Shown one piece after another: positions 1 through 9,520 of a stretch of DNA of 64,000 nt. Position 1 is the stretch's first letter, and each line of letters begins with the position of its first letter. The notes below the pieces were generated by a model. That model was not told the origin of the DNA. It did not search any database and saw only the letters and a program-made list of their open reading frames with translations. A program made the position numbers and the translations under genes. Source of the stretch: Bigelowiella natans CCMP2755 (lineage: Eukaryota > Cercozoa > Chlorarachniophyceae); assembly GCA_000320545.1 (NCBI GenBank), contig ADNK01003099.1, forward strand, positions 22,121 through 86,120. The letters run 5' to 3'.

Positions 1-1
1 T

Positions 2-3000
2 TGCGGATACTGCTCACGTAAAGGGAAACACACCGCTAAAGACTGCAGAGACAGGAAAGAAGGACGACCCAGGATGACGATCAGGCAGCTCAACGAACAC
101 TACGAGAAGTTAAAGAGAAAGAAAGGCAGAGGACAAGGATATAACAACAGCAAATGGCAAGGCAGCAACAACGGGAAGAACAATAAATATAAGAACAAAA
201 AGCAGAACAGTATCAATGCTATACAGCAGCAGATAAACGGAATATTAGATCACCTTAAGCAGGCGCCGACGAAGACAGCAGTACCAGCAACGCAGGACCA
301 AGACAAGCCCATGACCCTAGACGACATAAAGAACTTAGGAGTATGCAACATTAATGACGAAGACGCTAACAGGACTATCAAAGTTGCTATGACCAAGGTT
401 AAAGTTAAAGACAGCTACGGAGACTACAAGAAACTACCTGCCCTTTGGGATAGTGGCAGCATGCCGAAGTCCTTCATAAGCCTAAGCACAGTAAGAAGGT
501 TAGGACTATTGGATCAAGTGACTAAGAAAGAACGTAAATATGCTCAAGCAGACGGAAGCTCTTCCATGAAGACCGTCGGTGAGCTAATGCTAAAGCTACA
601 GATACCTGGCAGCGACGCGGAGACCCAAATCAAGACCCGAGTAGCCATGACTTTATCCATGGAACTACTCCTCGGACAGGATGCCCTAGAAAAATTAGGG
701 GGGATCATATCATTCTACAATCACAAGATATACTTTGCTAAGTTGCCAAAGAAGTCAGGCAGGACCATCAGCCAGAACATGATACGGCTTGACGAGTGGA
801 CCTCTGAGTCAAGCGTTAATGCGTTAGAGTTTATGGACCTAGCGGACAACAAGCTACCTACACCTACCGAGCTACGGAAGAAGAACCCCGGCAAGACCAT
901 CCGACAGATAACGGAGCTACTGGACAAGACCCCCCCAGCTGATGATTGGGATATCGACAAAGGCAAAAAGTACATTAATAAAATATTAAACGAGAAGTAC
1001 TCTGACATCACCAAGCCGACGACGAAGCCCTCCAGCAAGCTTACCCCAGTAAAGATCGAGCTAAAGAAGGGATACGAAGAGTGCATCATCAATGACCCAG
1101 AACATAGGCGACCGGAAGCGGACTGGGAAAAGATAGAGTGGCAGATCAATGAATGGGCAAAGGAAGGGAAGATAGAGCCAAGCAACTCACCATGGAACGT
1201 GAGACATGTGCTAGCTAAGAAACCTACTTACCCTTTCTTCCGCCTGGCGCACAACTTCATCCGCCACAACCGAGTAATAAAGAGGATCCAGACACCTACA
1301 CCAAGGATAGATGACGTTATTGAACACGTCATAGGATACAAATACTACTCTTCCCTAGATAAAAATGAATCATACATGCAGACACCCATCCACAAAACCT
1401 CCCGCCCCATTACCGCGTTCTCCAGCAGGCACAGGAAGTGGCACTTCGTCGTATTCCCTTACGGCCTAAGCATATCAGGGGATGCGTTCAGTAGTCAGAA
1501 CTACAGGGCATACACACATGATGGGATGGCGTCTGTGTTGTGGGTGTTTGTGTTTGTGTATGTGGATGATGACATAATATGTACCAACACAGTCGTCGCT
1601 CAGATCTTCCTCCTGGAAAATATATTTATTAGGTTTGCACACTTCGGTTTTACTATTAGACTGCAGAAGTGTACATTCCTAGCTACAAGAATCAAGTGGT
1701 GTGGATATTACCTGGAGCAAGGCCGCATCACCCCAAACCCCGAGAAAGTAGCAGCACTACAGCAAGCCCCTAAACCTAAGAATGCAAAGGAGTTAAAGTC
1801 ATTCTTGCAGACTGCAGCTTGGATACTACGTAGGTTCTCCCCTACCTACGCTAGGACTGCAGCTGCTTTTACTACTGCTTACCGGAAGGAGAACTCTGTA
1901 GGCCTCAGCTTCGCTAAGGTGTGGGCCAAGGCTGGCCTTGATGCCCACTTCGATAACCTAATAAAGTTATGCAGCAACACCCTATTGAATGCTAAGCTAG
2001 ACACTACTAGACCAGCTACCCTATGGACAGACTGGTCTAAGCTAGGTATGGCTGCTGTACTTACCCAAGACCAGCAGATCATACGGGTGTGGGGCAGGGC
2101 CTGCACAGCAGCTGAGGCCAAGTACAGCCCTACAAAAGGAGAGTATAAAGCCATGACTGAGGCGCAGAGGAAACTAAGATACTACCTGCTGTCGGTGCCC
2201 AGCTTCACCTTAATGACTGACCACAAGCCCCTCCTAGGCATCGACCGCAAGCTCGAAGCGCCTAACGATGAGTATGCAGCTATGAGGGCGGACACGGAAG
2301 AGTTTAGGGACAAGAGGACAGTGGTCTACGCACCAGGAGACAAGCAGCTTGCTGACTATTTCAGCAGGCTGTTCGAAAAGAAAGTCCCTACCCAGGTCAC
2401 CCCTATGGTTAACGCGATTACCTTCGAGGACGGCGACTTCCTGCCTGAGCCAGAGGAGCTCCAGCACCTTCAAGAACACCTGGATAAATACAAACACAAG
2501 CATGAGGTACTTAGTGATAGGATATATGTATACACTAATAATGTTAGGCGTACCTACGTGCCACGGCGGACCAGGGGAGCCCTTCTCTTTACCGCCCATG
2601 GACCTGCACACGTAGGAGAAAACCATATCACTGCTCTACTCTACCATTACTACTGGCCCTACAAGCTAAAAGAGATAAGGACATACCTGCGTGGCTGCAG
2701 GTGCTCCAGCTTGAAGGCGGCAGGCGTCGCCACCAAGGAGTCCAGCAAGAGCCGTGCATCTAAGAAAATCAAAGCAAGGAACTTCTTAGATATCGTGCAA
2801 ATTGATGTTTATAAGTACGATGGCTATCACTACCTTACCTTCGTTGATGTGGCCACTGGAAAGTGCTGGGTTAAAAAGATTATCAAGGTCAACGTTGCTA
2901 AGAAGAACAAAGGCTTATATAAGCAGAGGCTTACTAACTGCTACCGTACCTGGGAGTCTGAGCTCCAGGCTATCCCTGATGAAGTTAGCATAAACAAGAT

Positions 3001-3868
3001 ACCAAAGAAGTTACATGTGGATAATGAGACCTCTCTTCTACAGCTACCACACCCTAATATTGATGCCTCACCTGTATACTATGCCCAGTCCAACTCCAAG
3101 GTAGAGCGACTCCACCGCACCTTGGCCAACCTAAGCAGGATAAATAGCACCACACCAGACAAGATACAAGGGTTAGTAAACGACACCTTCACGTCTGGGG
3201 GAGGTATCAAGGATAAGGAGAGGGAAGAAGGCGACGACAACGACGACGATACCGAGAGCGAAGACGAGAAGGTCCCGTACGATGGCCGAGTTCTAAAGGA
3301 AGGACAGTATGTTAGGGCCAAGGTAAATCTGAGATCGAGAAATAAACAAGACCCCTTCTGGGGTGGCGTTGCAAAGGTTACCGAGAGGAAGGGGAGGAAG
3401 CAGTACTACATCTATGATGGGAACAGGGTCACCTTGCGCCACATCAGTCACCTAAAGAATTATGATATCGGTGAGAAGCTCCTAGAGGATGTTAAAGTAA
3501 ACCCTACTGTGTGGGAGCGAGCAATGCCTTGTTTAGGACCCCGACCTAAGTTCGATGTGGAATATGGAAACAATAAGGTCAGGGTGAACGACGATTGGCG
3601 CATGAAGATTGTCTATCTAGGCTACCCTGGATTACGAAATATGGAGAGGGTAGCTATGAAAATAAAGGACGGAAAATATCAGCTACTCTACCTAGCTGTT
3701 CCCGACTTACCCTTTGAGCACTGGTATAAGGTCCTGGGGGACCTTGATGCAGAGGGCTGGTATGGACACGAACCTAAGGACGAAGGTGAGTTCTGGGTAA
3801 GCGACAAAGGAGATAAGGTTAGAGAGGAATCTATTACCTGGTGGTTGGTGAAGTTCCGAAAGCGATGA
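2..3868 (+). CDS. Retrotransposon gag-pol polyprotein (C-terminal 1288 codons)
   Basis: The frame is open from base 2; the first ATG at 74 is probably internal. Bases 2-46 encode a zinc knuckle C-x2-C-x5-H-x4-C, one residue longer than the usual x4. Counting from ATG 74: an aspartic protease D-S-G near residue 126; reverse transcriptase with Y-V-D-D near 496; RNase H with D near 651, E in a KGEYKAM stretch and D in MTDHKP; an integrase HHCC zinc domain near 847-876; and the integrase core with D near 910, D near 983 and E near 1010. The last two acidic residues are 27 residues apart, where 35 is usual. After the core comes a GPY/F-like module (about 1075-1135) and a tail of about 130 residues with no chromodomain that I can recognise. 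It would encode all functions for reverse transcription and integration. Open frames on the other strand here are shadows. Confidence 0.88.
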   Translation, partial: CGYCSRKGKHTAKDCRDRKEGRPRMTIRQLNEHYEKLKRKKGRGQGYNNSKWQGSNNGKNNKYKNKKQNSINAIQQQINGILDHLKQAPTKTAVPATQDQDKPMTLDDIKNLGVCNINDEDANRTIKVAMTKVKVKDSYGDYKKLPALWDSGSMPKSFISLSTVRRLGLLDQVTKKERKYAQADGSSSMKTVGELMLKLQIPGSDAETQIKTRVAMTLSMELLLGQDALEKLGGIISFYNHKIYFAKLPKKSGRTISQNMIRLDEWTSESSVNALEFMDLADNKLPTPTELRKKNPGKTIRQITELLDKTPPADDWDIDKGKKYINKILNEKYSDITKPTTKPSSKLTPVKIELKKGYEECIINDPEHRRPEADWEKIEWQINEWAKEGKIEPSNSPWNVRHVLAKKPTYPFFRLAHNFIRHNRVIKRIQTPTPRIDDVIEHVIGYKYYSSLDKNESYMQTPIHKTSRPITAFSSRHRKWHFVVFPYGLSISGDAFSSQNYRAYTHDGMASVLWVFVFVYVDDDIICTNTVVAQIFLLENIFIRFAHFGFTIRLQKCTFLATRIKWCGYYLEQGRITPNPEKVAALQQAPKPKNAKELKSFLQTAAWILRRFSPTYARTAAAFTTAYRKENSVGLSFAKVWAKAGLDAHFDNLIKLCSNTLLNAKLDTTRPATLWTDWSKLGMAAVLTQDQQIIRVWGRACTAAEAKYSPTKGEYKAMTEAQRKLRYYLLSVPSFTLMTDHKPLLGIDRKLEAPNDEYAAMRADTEEFRDKRTVVYAPGDKQLADYFSRLFEKKVPTQVTPMVNAITFEDGDFLPEPEELQHLQEHLDKYKHKHEVLSDRIYVYTNNVRRTYVPRRTRGALLFTAHGPAHVGENHITALLYHYYWPYKLKEIRTYLRGCRCSSLKAAGVATKESSKSRASKKIKARNFLDIVQIDVYKYDGYHYLTFVDVATGKCWVKKIIKVNVAKKNKGLYKQRLTNCYRTWESELQAIPDEVSINKIPKKLHVDNETSLLQLPHPNIDASPVYYAQSNSKVERLHRTLANLSRINSTTPDKIQGLVNDTFTSGGGIKDKEREEGDDNDDDTESEDEKVPYDGRVLKEGQYVRAKVNLRSRNKQDPFWGGVAKVTERKGRKQYYIYDGNRVTLRHISHLKNYDIGEKLLEDVKVNPTVWERAMPCLGPRPKFDVEYGNNKVRVNDDWRMKIVYLGYPGLRNMERVAMKIKDGKYQLLYLAVPDLPFEHWYKVLGDLDAEGWYGHEPKDEGEFWVSDKGDKVREESITWWLVKFRKR

Positions 3869-3919
3869 AGGTCTAAGGGAATAAGGAAGGAAGGAAGGAG
3901 CAACGTGACTTGGGGGAGG

Positions 3920-4245
3920 TGTAGCGCGTACCACTACGCGGGCACAAGTCACGTGCGACAACAAAGGGGTTGTCGCGGATATAGAATATAGATAACGTAG
4001 ATATTAATACAGCATAGGCACGTGGGTTCCGGCGGGACTCATGGCAGCACACCGGAAGTGTGCTGCCCCACGTGCGGCGGCATTCGCGAAAGCTTCGCGA
4101 ATGATTACGCAGTGCACGATTTAATAAAAATATAATCTTTAATAAAAATAAACACAACTCTTCAAAAGGAAGCAAACGTGCCTTTCCCCCCCCCTGCCTA
4201 CTTGTGCACGTAGCGCCTCGGCCTGTGAACACCTTACGCGCAACA
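3920..4245 (+). repeat. 3' LTR (326 bp)
   Basis: The block begins TGTAGCGCGTA and ends TTACGCGCAACA. These are near-perfect inverted termini of the TG...CA type expected of an LTR. It is directly preceded by a purine-rich tract (3911-3919, TGGGGGAGG), the expected plus-strand primer. Inside are AATAAA-type signals around 4122-4146 and TATA-like AT-rich DNA around 3978-3995. Pol stops 51 bp upstream. The boundaries are inferred from termini and tract position because the 5' LTR is not in the window. Confidence 0.75.
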
Positions 4246-4875
4246 CGTTCAGGTCATCCTTGCATCACACGATTCACACTTTGCTGTCAAAACTCAGACT
4301 TTGCATTTCAAAACTGAAGACGTGCATCTAATGATGAAAACAAGTCAGTTCAAATTTCAGATCCACATCGAACTTCTCCCGAAGCTGGAACACGAACGAA
4401 GCAATTCCAGCCCCTGCTGGTCTGCTGGCCCAGAAGAGTGCATGCAAGTGTCAATTTTGCAACAGCCACAACTCACATTCCTTTTTCTTTGGCAGTTTTG
4501 CTCTCACCGACAACTCAAAATGCCCAGGACGGCATTAGTTCTAGTGAATGATTAAATCGCAAAAAACGAAACACCAGAAACAGTGAATGAGAAATGGGGA
4601 TGGCACAGTCTGTCATCGGGTGCAAAGATCTTTGAAGACACGTTCTCAGCCTCACTCAATGCAGCGTCAATGGTAGCATTGCATTTCTGCATTGCGACAA
4701 GAAACAAAATGGAAAATCACTGCAGTACGCATGCAGATTCAAAAAGGAGCATAGATGACGATGACACGCGACTACAACTAACTTCGGCGAAGGCACGTCG
4801 TAGATCCGCTTTCTGGTTTTTCCATGCCATGCGAATTAGGTTCTTCGCGAAAAGCATTACTTTGTTCACACGTCA

Positions 4876-4917
<42 letters not shown>

Positions 4918-5154
4918 CTACCTTTCAGGAGCAGCACAAACACACAAGCGGAGGAGCAACTACACTCGAGACTCGCAAATTGGGTTTTGGTGATTTTACC
5001 TCATCGAAATTTCAAACGAGTCTGGTCGTTCGGAGCTAAGCATTGCGAGGGATGAAAAATATCCGTGCCTGTTCGCGCGCTTGGCTTCTTAGGAAGTAAC
5101 ATGTCGGGGCGACCACAAAACTCTTTCTTAGTTACCTGATTCAACGCAAAAACT
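4246..5154. other. Spacer with (GT)n microsatellite
   Basis: No convincing exon was found between the LTR and the next gene. A (GT)n run of about 18 units lies at 4879-4914. Confidence 0.5.
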
Positions 5155-8100
5155 ATGGAGTTTGCCATGTCGTAAGATGAGATTAATGGTCATTAATTCA
5201 ATGATAGCGAAGCAAGTTCAGAGCTATCAGATTTATTTCAGATTTTCGTCATGAAGATGTGATGCTCCATCAAAGGGGAATTTTAAAATATGAAATGAGC
5301 TTTCGCATGTATTTGTAAATTCGGCCTTCATCTCATGATTGTAAATTTTCACTAGTATCTGCAAAAATTGACATTCTTATTGATCCTGTCTGACCCGTAA
5401 TATTTCTAATGGACGCAAAGAAGCATCCTGCACAATCCACGAAGTGTTAAATCTGCATCCCCTTCATCTTCTTTACCAATACTTAGACGCCATCAGACGA
5501 ATAATAAGTAACAAATCTCATAGATAGATAGAATCTTCTTTAACAATTCTTGAAAACTGTTAACGAGTACGCAACAATCTCGTTGACAGATAGAAGTTTT
5601 GCTGATTAATTATGAAATGCATTCCATAGAAATTACGTTTCAAATAAACTAATAATCAGCAAACAAATAACGTTGAGGGAAAATTGCTCTTTGTCTGGAA
5701 ACGAAACCGCGGATCCTCAAATCTCCGAATCTGGCCAGGATTCAAAAATTATGTACACCAGAAAGCAGAATGTAGTTGTTGAATCTGAGTGCTTATGCGG
5801 CCAGTTTCACAAGGTAGGTAAAATTCTATGAATCAACGACGACTAAAATAAAAATTGTGCAAGTCACTAAACGTACCCTTATCGAAATGCATGTGTTAGG
5901 GTTGGCCTGAGAACAGGATAAGGTATCTAATTTACAAAAATTCATCTAATGATAGGTTAAAAAGATGTATTTATGCAGAGACTTAAAGATATGCTACCAG
6001 GCTCTTGAAAGCATCAGATTATCATGTAAAGATCACATGGAGCTCGAAAAGGTTTTCAAGACATCTCATGGAATTAGTGCTCGGTACGGACAGACAACTT
6101 TTGCATGATCCCAATTCTGTTATTTTATGTTTTATTCACTCAAATTAATAGCTTAAAAGAAGGGCAGCCTAAATGGATCGAACTCATGCGGATACTGCTC
6201 AAGATCGTTGGTCGAGAAGACTCCTATGCTAAAGCGGTCATCTGAGACAAATTGAAATCCTATTTAGTGAATATTTCCATCCAGTGATAGAAGATTGCAA
6301 GGTTAACAATTGCAGACCAGAAATACTGAAGTAAAGTTAATGTATAGGCTGCTATAGAAGATCTTTGGAACTGGAAGAAGAAATTTGTTTCCATGCAGAA
6401 ATCGTAAAACTCATTAAGATTAAAATCAAAAAGTTTAAAAATATACATTTTCAGGTTCCTACGTCAACATGGTATTGGTGTTGCAAACTTTATGGAGCTG
6501 GTAATATGGAAACAAATGTTTTGAAGAAAAATCGCTAATTCATAATAATCAGTGCTCAAATCTGGTCGATTCTATCTGGGACGAGGTCGTTGAGGGAGTT
6601 CCAGTGAGAAAAATTCTTAGAGCCAATCCCCGTCAAAGGTCAACTGAGCCATCGGACCGACCTCCAAATTATCGGTAATGTGGTGTAAAATAACTCCTTT
6701 AAATCCTGCTGACCAGTTTTACATTAGGCCGTCAGATCAGAATGCTAGAAACTCTATAATTGCGTCCTCCACTGCTCACCGTCAGTCTAGTCCATCTCAA
6801 GCGTCAATTTTCGGCCATACCTTGCTATCATTAGCAGCTGAACACAAACGGAGGAAGGTGTTTGTTTCTTTATTGTATTTGATAATATAAAAGAACTTGA
6901 ATATCAGTTTTTGGTTAAGGCTGCCGAAAACCAAGATGCACTATTTACGAATAATTGCCCACCCCCTCAAAAAAAACAAAGACTCACGCAAACCAATTAT
7001 TCAAGAATGAAAAATTTTTCAAAGCCTTGGAGTCCTCCTCCAGCATTGCCGTCCAAACGAGTGGGGATGATGAGACAGTATAGCGAAGAGCAAATTAATG
7101 TACAATCGCCAGTCAGAAGAGCCCCTTCATCTTTTCCAACGAAGTAGCGAGAAATATCATGATCTAGGGTTGAGATTTTCAGTCTCACATTGTGTTTACA
7201 AATAGGTCTGAAGCAACATTTGAATGTGTATGCGGACATATGCATTCCTGCTGGCCTAAGAACAGATCAAGAGATACAAAGGTAGTTAACATCACACTGT
7301 ATACAAATTCGATGAAACACTTCAACAATCCTCTTTTGTAAAGGCATGTTTAAAAGCCCTTCTTAGCCTGAAGAAAAATTGTACCTCCTTGGCGGGATTG
7401 ACTAGATGCTTGAAGCCAAGAACTAAAAAAGAGAAACCCCGTTGGGCCGAGCTTCAATGTTTGCTCATTCAAAGATTGCGGGCAATTTCCAACGCGGACC
7501 GATATGGCATATATCGCGCACATAGGGTAATTGTAAATATATTTCTATGTGGTTCAATTAAATTTCCCTGAAAATATTGTAGGACTTAAAACTGTGGCAA
7601 ATAAGAATGAAATCAATTGCTTCGAAGTTTCGCTCCGTACACGGACGCACAGTAGAGGGATATGTCACTTCTGTAGGTATTGCTATAGACACTCTGGTTA
7701 GTGATCCAGCTCAGCACGAAGTTCATGATGAAGCGGTAGGAGACAGACCACTTCGTGAGAGCGAACAAAGTTTGCTTCAATTTCAAGAAGCTACGACAAA
7801 TGCTGCTTGTGTTCCTCCAGCTGTGTCACGAATTTCGTCTTTTTATGAAACTTCACATCGCGTAAAAAAGCAGGATACAAGAAATAATCGAAGCAATGAT
7901 GGCTTCACACCAGAACGTCACGTTCATTCTCGTTTGCCTTCATTGCCTGCATATGAAAACAAAGCTGTGATGAAATCCCATGGAGAAATATTGGCAAATG
8001 CAAAATTACAAGAAGAGACTATCAAAATAGCCCTTTGTATTATTGAACGAAAACCTTATTCATGTCCCATATGTAATGATCGCTTTCACAACATCGCTGC

Positions 8101-8356
8101 ACTGACAACACATATAAAGTCCGGTTCCCATAGACCTAGTCAATGCCCTCCTTGCTTAACCCGTAATAATACAACAATAAGTTCAAAACCTTCAAGTAAC
8201 AGTGCATCGACCAAGCTCTCTGGAAAAGATCTTAATACCTATTTTGGCCAACAAACAATTTTATCAAGGGGTAAAAGTGGTTTTCGCCCATTTACGAATG
8301 ATTTAAGAATTATGCGCCCAAAGCAGGAAACATTGCATAGCCCTATGCACGCATGA
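5155..8356 (+). CDS. Protein with duplicated Cys/His module and a C2H2 zinc finger (15 exons)
   Basis: Exons: 5155-5171, 5231-5308, 5487-5507, 5660-5813, 5900-5922, 5979-6083, 6152-6236, 6348-6403, 6455-6500, 6553-6674, 6728-6857, 6908-7099, 7183-7281, 7344-7526, 7583-8356. All 14 junctions are GT-AG and every phase matches, giving 694 aa. Introns are mostly 50-86 nt, with three of 111-178. Two halves share a module: E-C-x-C-G-x2-H-x2-W-P-x-N-R, then R-D-x-K-x-C-x2-A-L-x-S-x4-C. Copy A spans exons 4-6 and copy B exons 13-14. Weaker similarity continues downstream of both copies (W-x-E-L-x3-L-L, L-W, H-G), so a domain of about 150 residues is duplicated. A classical C2H2 finger (C-P-I-C...H-x5-H) is encoded near 8060-8130. 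The repeated Cys/His pattern suggests metal binding; function is unknown. Exon 3 is short and least certain. Confidence 0.75.
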
Positions 8357-8762
8357 GGAAGAACCTAAAATTCGCAGATACATGTTATTATTACATTGAA
8401 CTTGGGGTTTCTAAAATTATCTAAAATAATTTAATTTGGACTAAATACTACTGACATCTACTGTTCAGCTAATAAAGCTGCACCGACCTTGATTTGGTCA
8501 TGAAAACATAAGAGGAATTAACTAAAACAAACTGTCCACAAGAATATATTTAAATTTTTTTGGATATATTTCTCATTCCCAATCGCTGCAATCGATGCAG
8601 CAAGAGTACCATTGCCACACACTGCGGATAACCACAAATGAATGGTTTTTTGATTGTCATCGTTATCGATCCTGAACGATCATATAACATACAAGTGACT
8701 GGAATTCTATTTAGATAACATGCATGCAGCCAAATGTCATTGAATGCCAGGGTCACCCTGAA

Positions 8763-8827
8763 TGATAGACATGCAATACACTATATATATATATATATAT
8801 ATATATTGTGTATTGCTGTGTCTATTA
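8763..8827. repeat. Foldback repeat with (TA)n loop
   Basis: The left arm starts TGATAGACATGCAATACAC and the right arm is its near reverse complement, ending GTGTATTGCTGTGTCTAT. They flank an AT-dinucleotide run. The left arm plus adjoining TA run is identical over 29 bp to DNA at 39610-39638, and the outer part recurs at 49753-49850. This looks like a short non-autonomous foldback or MITE-like family. Confidence 0.6.
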
Positions 8828-8889
8828 TCTGATGTCAGCACAAATCGTTGTAACATTGTCATGTCTCCAAGATGAGTGTACATTTTCTA

Positions 8890-9260
8890 AATATGCATAG
8901 CAAACATCCTCAGAGCTAGTCAGCTGCTAGCTAGAGCTGGCTAGTTGGAGGTCTAGAGGTGTGCTAGCATGTTGCGTCCGAGAAATTTATTTTTCGCTTA
9001 TCTAAAGATCAAACTGCAAACATTGCTTTCCAAAGGCTCCACATTTCATCATTTCATGCACAGCGGACATTCTAAACACTCACAATCATCAACAGCTAGA
9101 CAGGTGACCAGACAAATCTCTAGATCTAACTAACTAGCAGAAAGTGGATGAACTGTGACAGAATGATGCACATCTAGACATGCTAGCATGTGAGCTAGCA
9201 GCACGCTAGCACGCTCACAGCTGGACAGCCTCACTAGCTAGCTAGCTAGCTTGCAACTTG
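8890..9260. repeat. CTAGC-rich repeat island
   Basis: Many overlapping GCTAGC/CTAG words, including a tandem CTAG run near 9234-9252. The same word composition returns at 49.5 kb and 61.2-62.0 kb. No exon seen. Confidence 0.5.
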
Positions 9261-9520
9261 ATACCAAAAATGTCATCGCGCTTGCGAAATGCACATTGTC
9301 TTTTCGTGGAACGAATTCGAGCAAAACTTCATAATTAACAATCAATTACAAGTTCTGATGTTCGAAAAATATCTGTGCATCTTGAATTCTTTTTATGAAT
9401 TCAAGAAACAACTAGACGAGGCAACCAAAATAAACTGTGCTATCGCGCTAGCGTGCGTGAAGCATGTTTCGATGTCCATTGGGAACATTTCTTTACATAT
9501 ACTGTCTTACATTCTTTCAA

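Larger units (their letters stand above)
1..4245 (+). mobile_element. Ty3/gypsy-like LTR retrotransposon, 5' part outside window
   Basis: The element enters the window at its gag/pol junction and ends with its 3' LTR. Seen directly: a Cys/His knuckle at 2-46, a pol frame open to 3868, a purine-rich tract before 3920, and an LTR-like block 3920-4245. The order protease, RT, RNase H, integrase is that of Metaviridae-type elements; copia-type elements place integrase before RT. The 5' LTR, primer-binding site and most of gag lie upstream, so LTR divergence and insertion age cannot be judged. The bases after the LTR (4246-4250, CGTTC) would be one copy of the target-site duplication. Absence of stops or frameshifts across 3.8 kb suggests a young, possibly active copy. 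Confidence 0.85.

Noticed and set aside
721-4232. Open frames on the minus strand across the retrotransposon
   Set aside because: They lie opposite the pol frame and the LTR, have poor composition and no domain.
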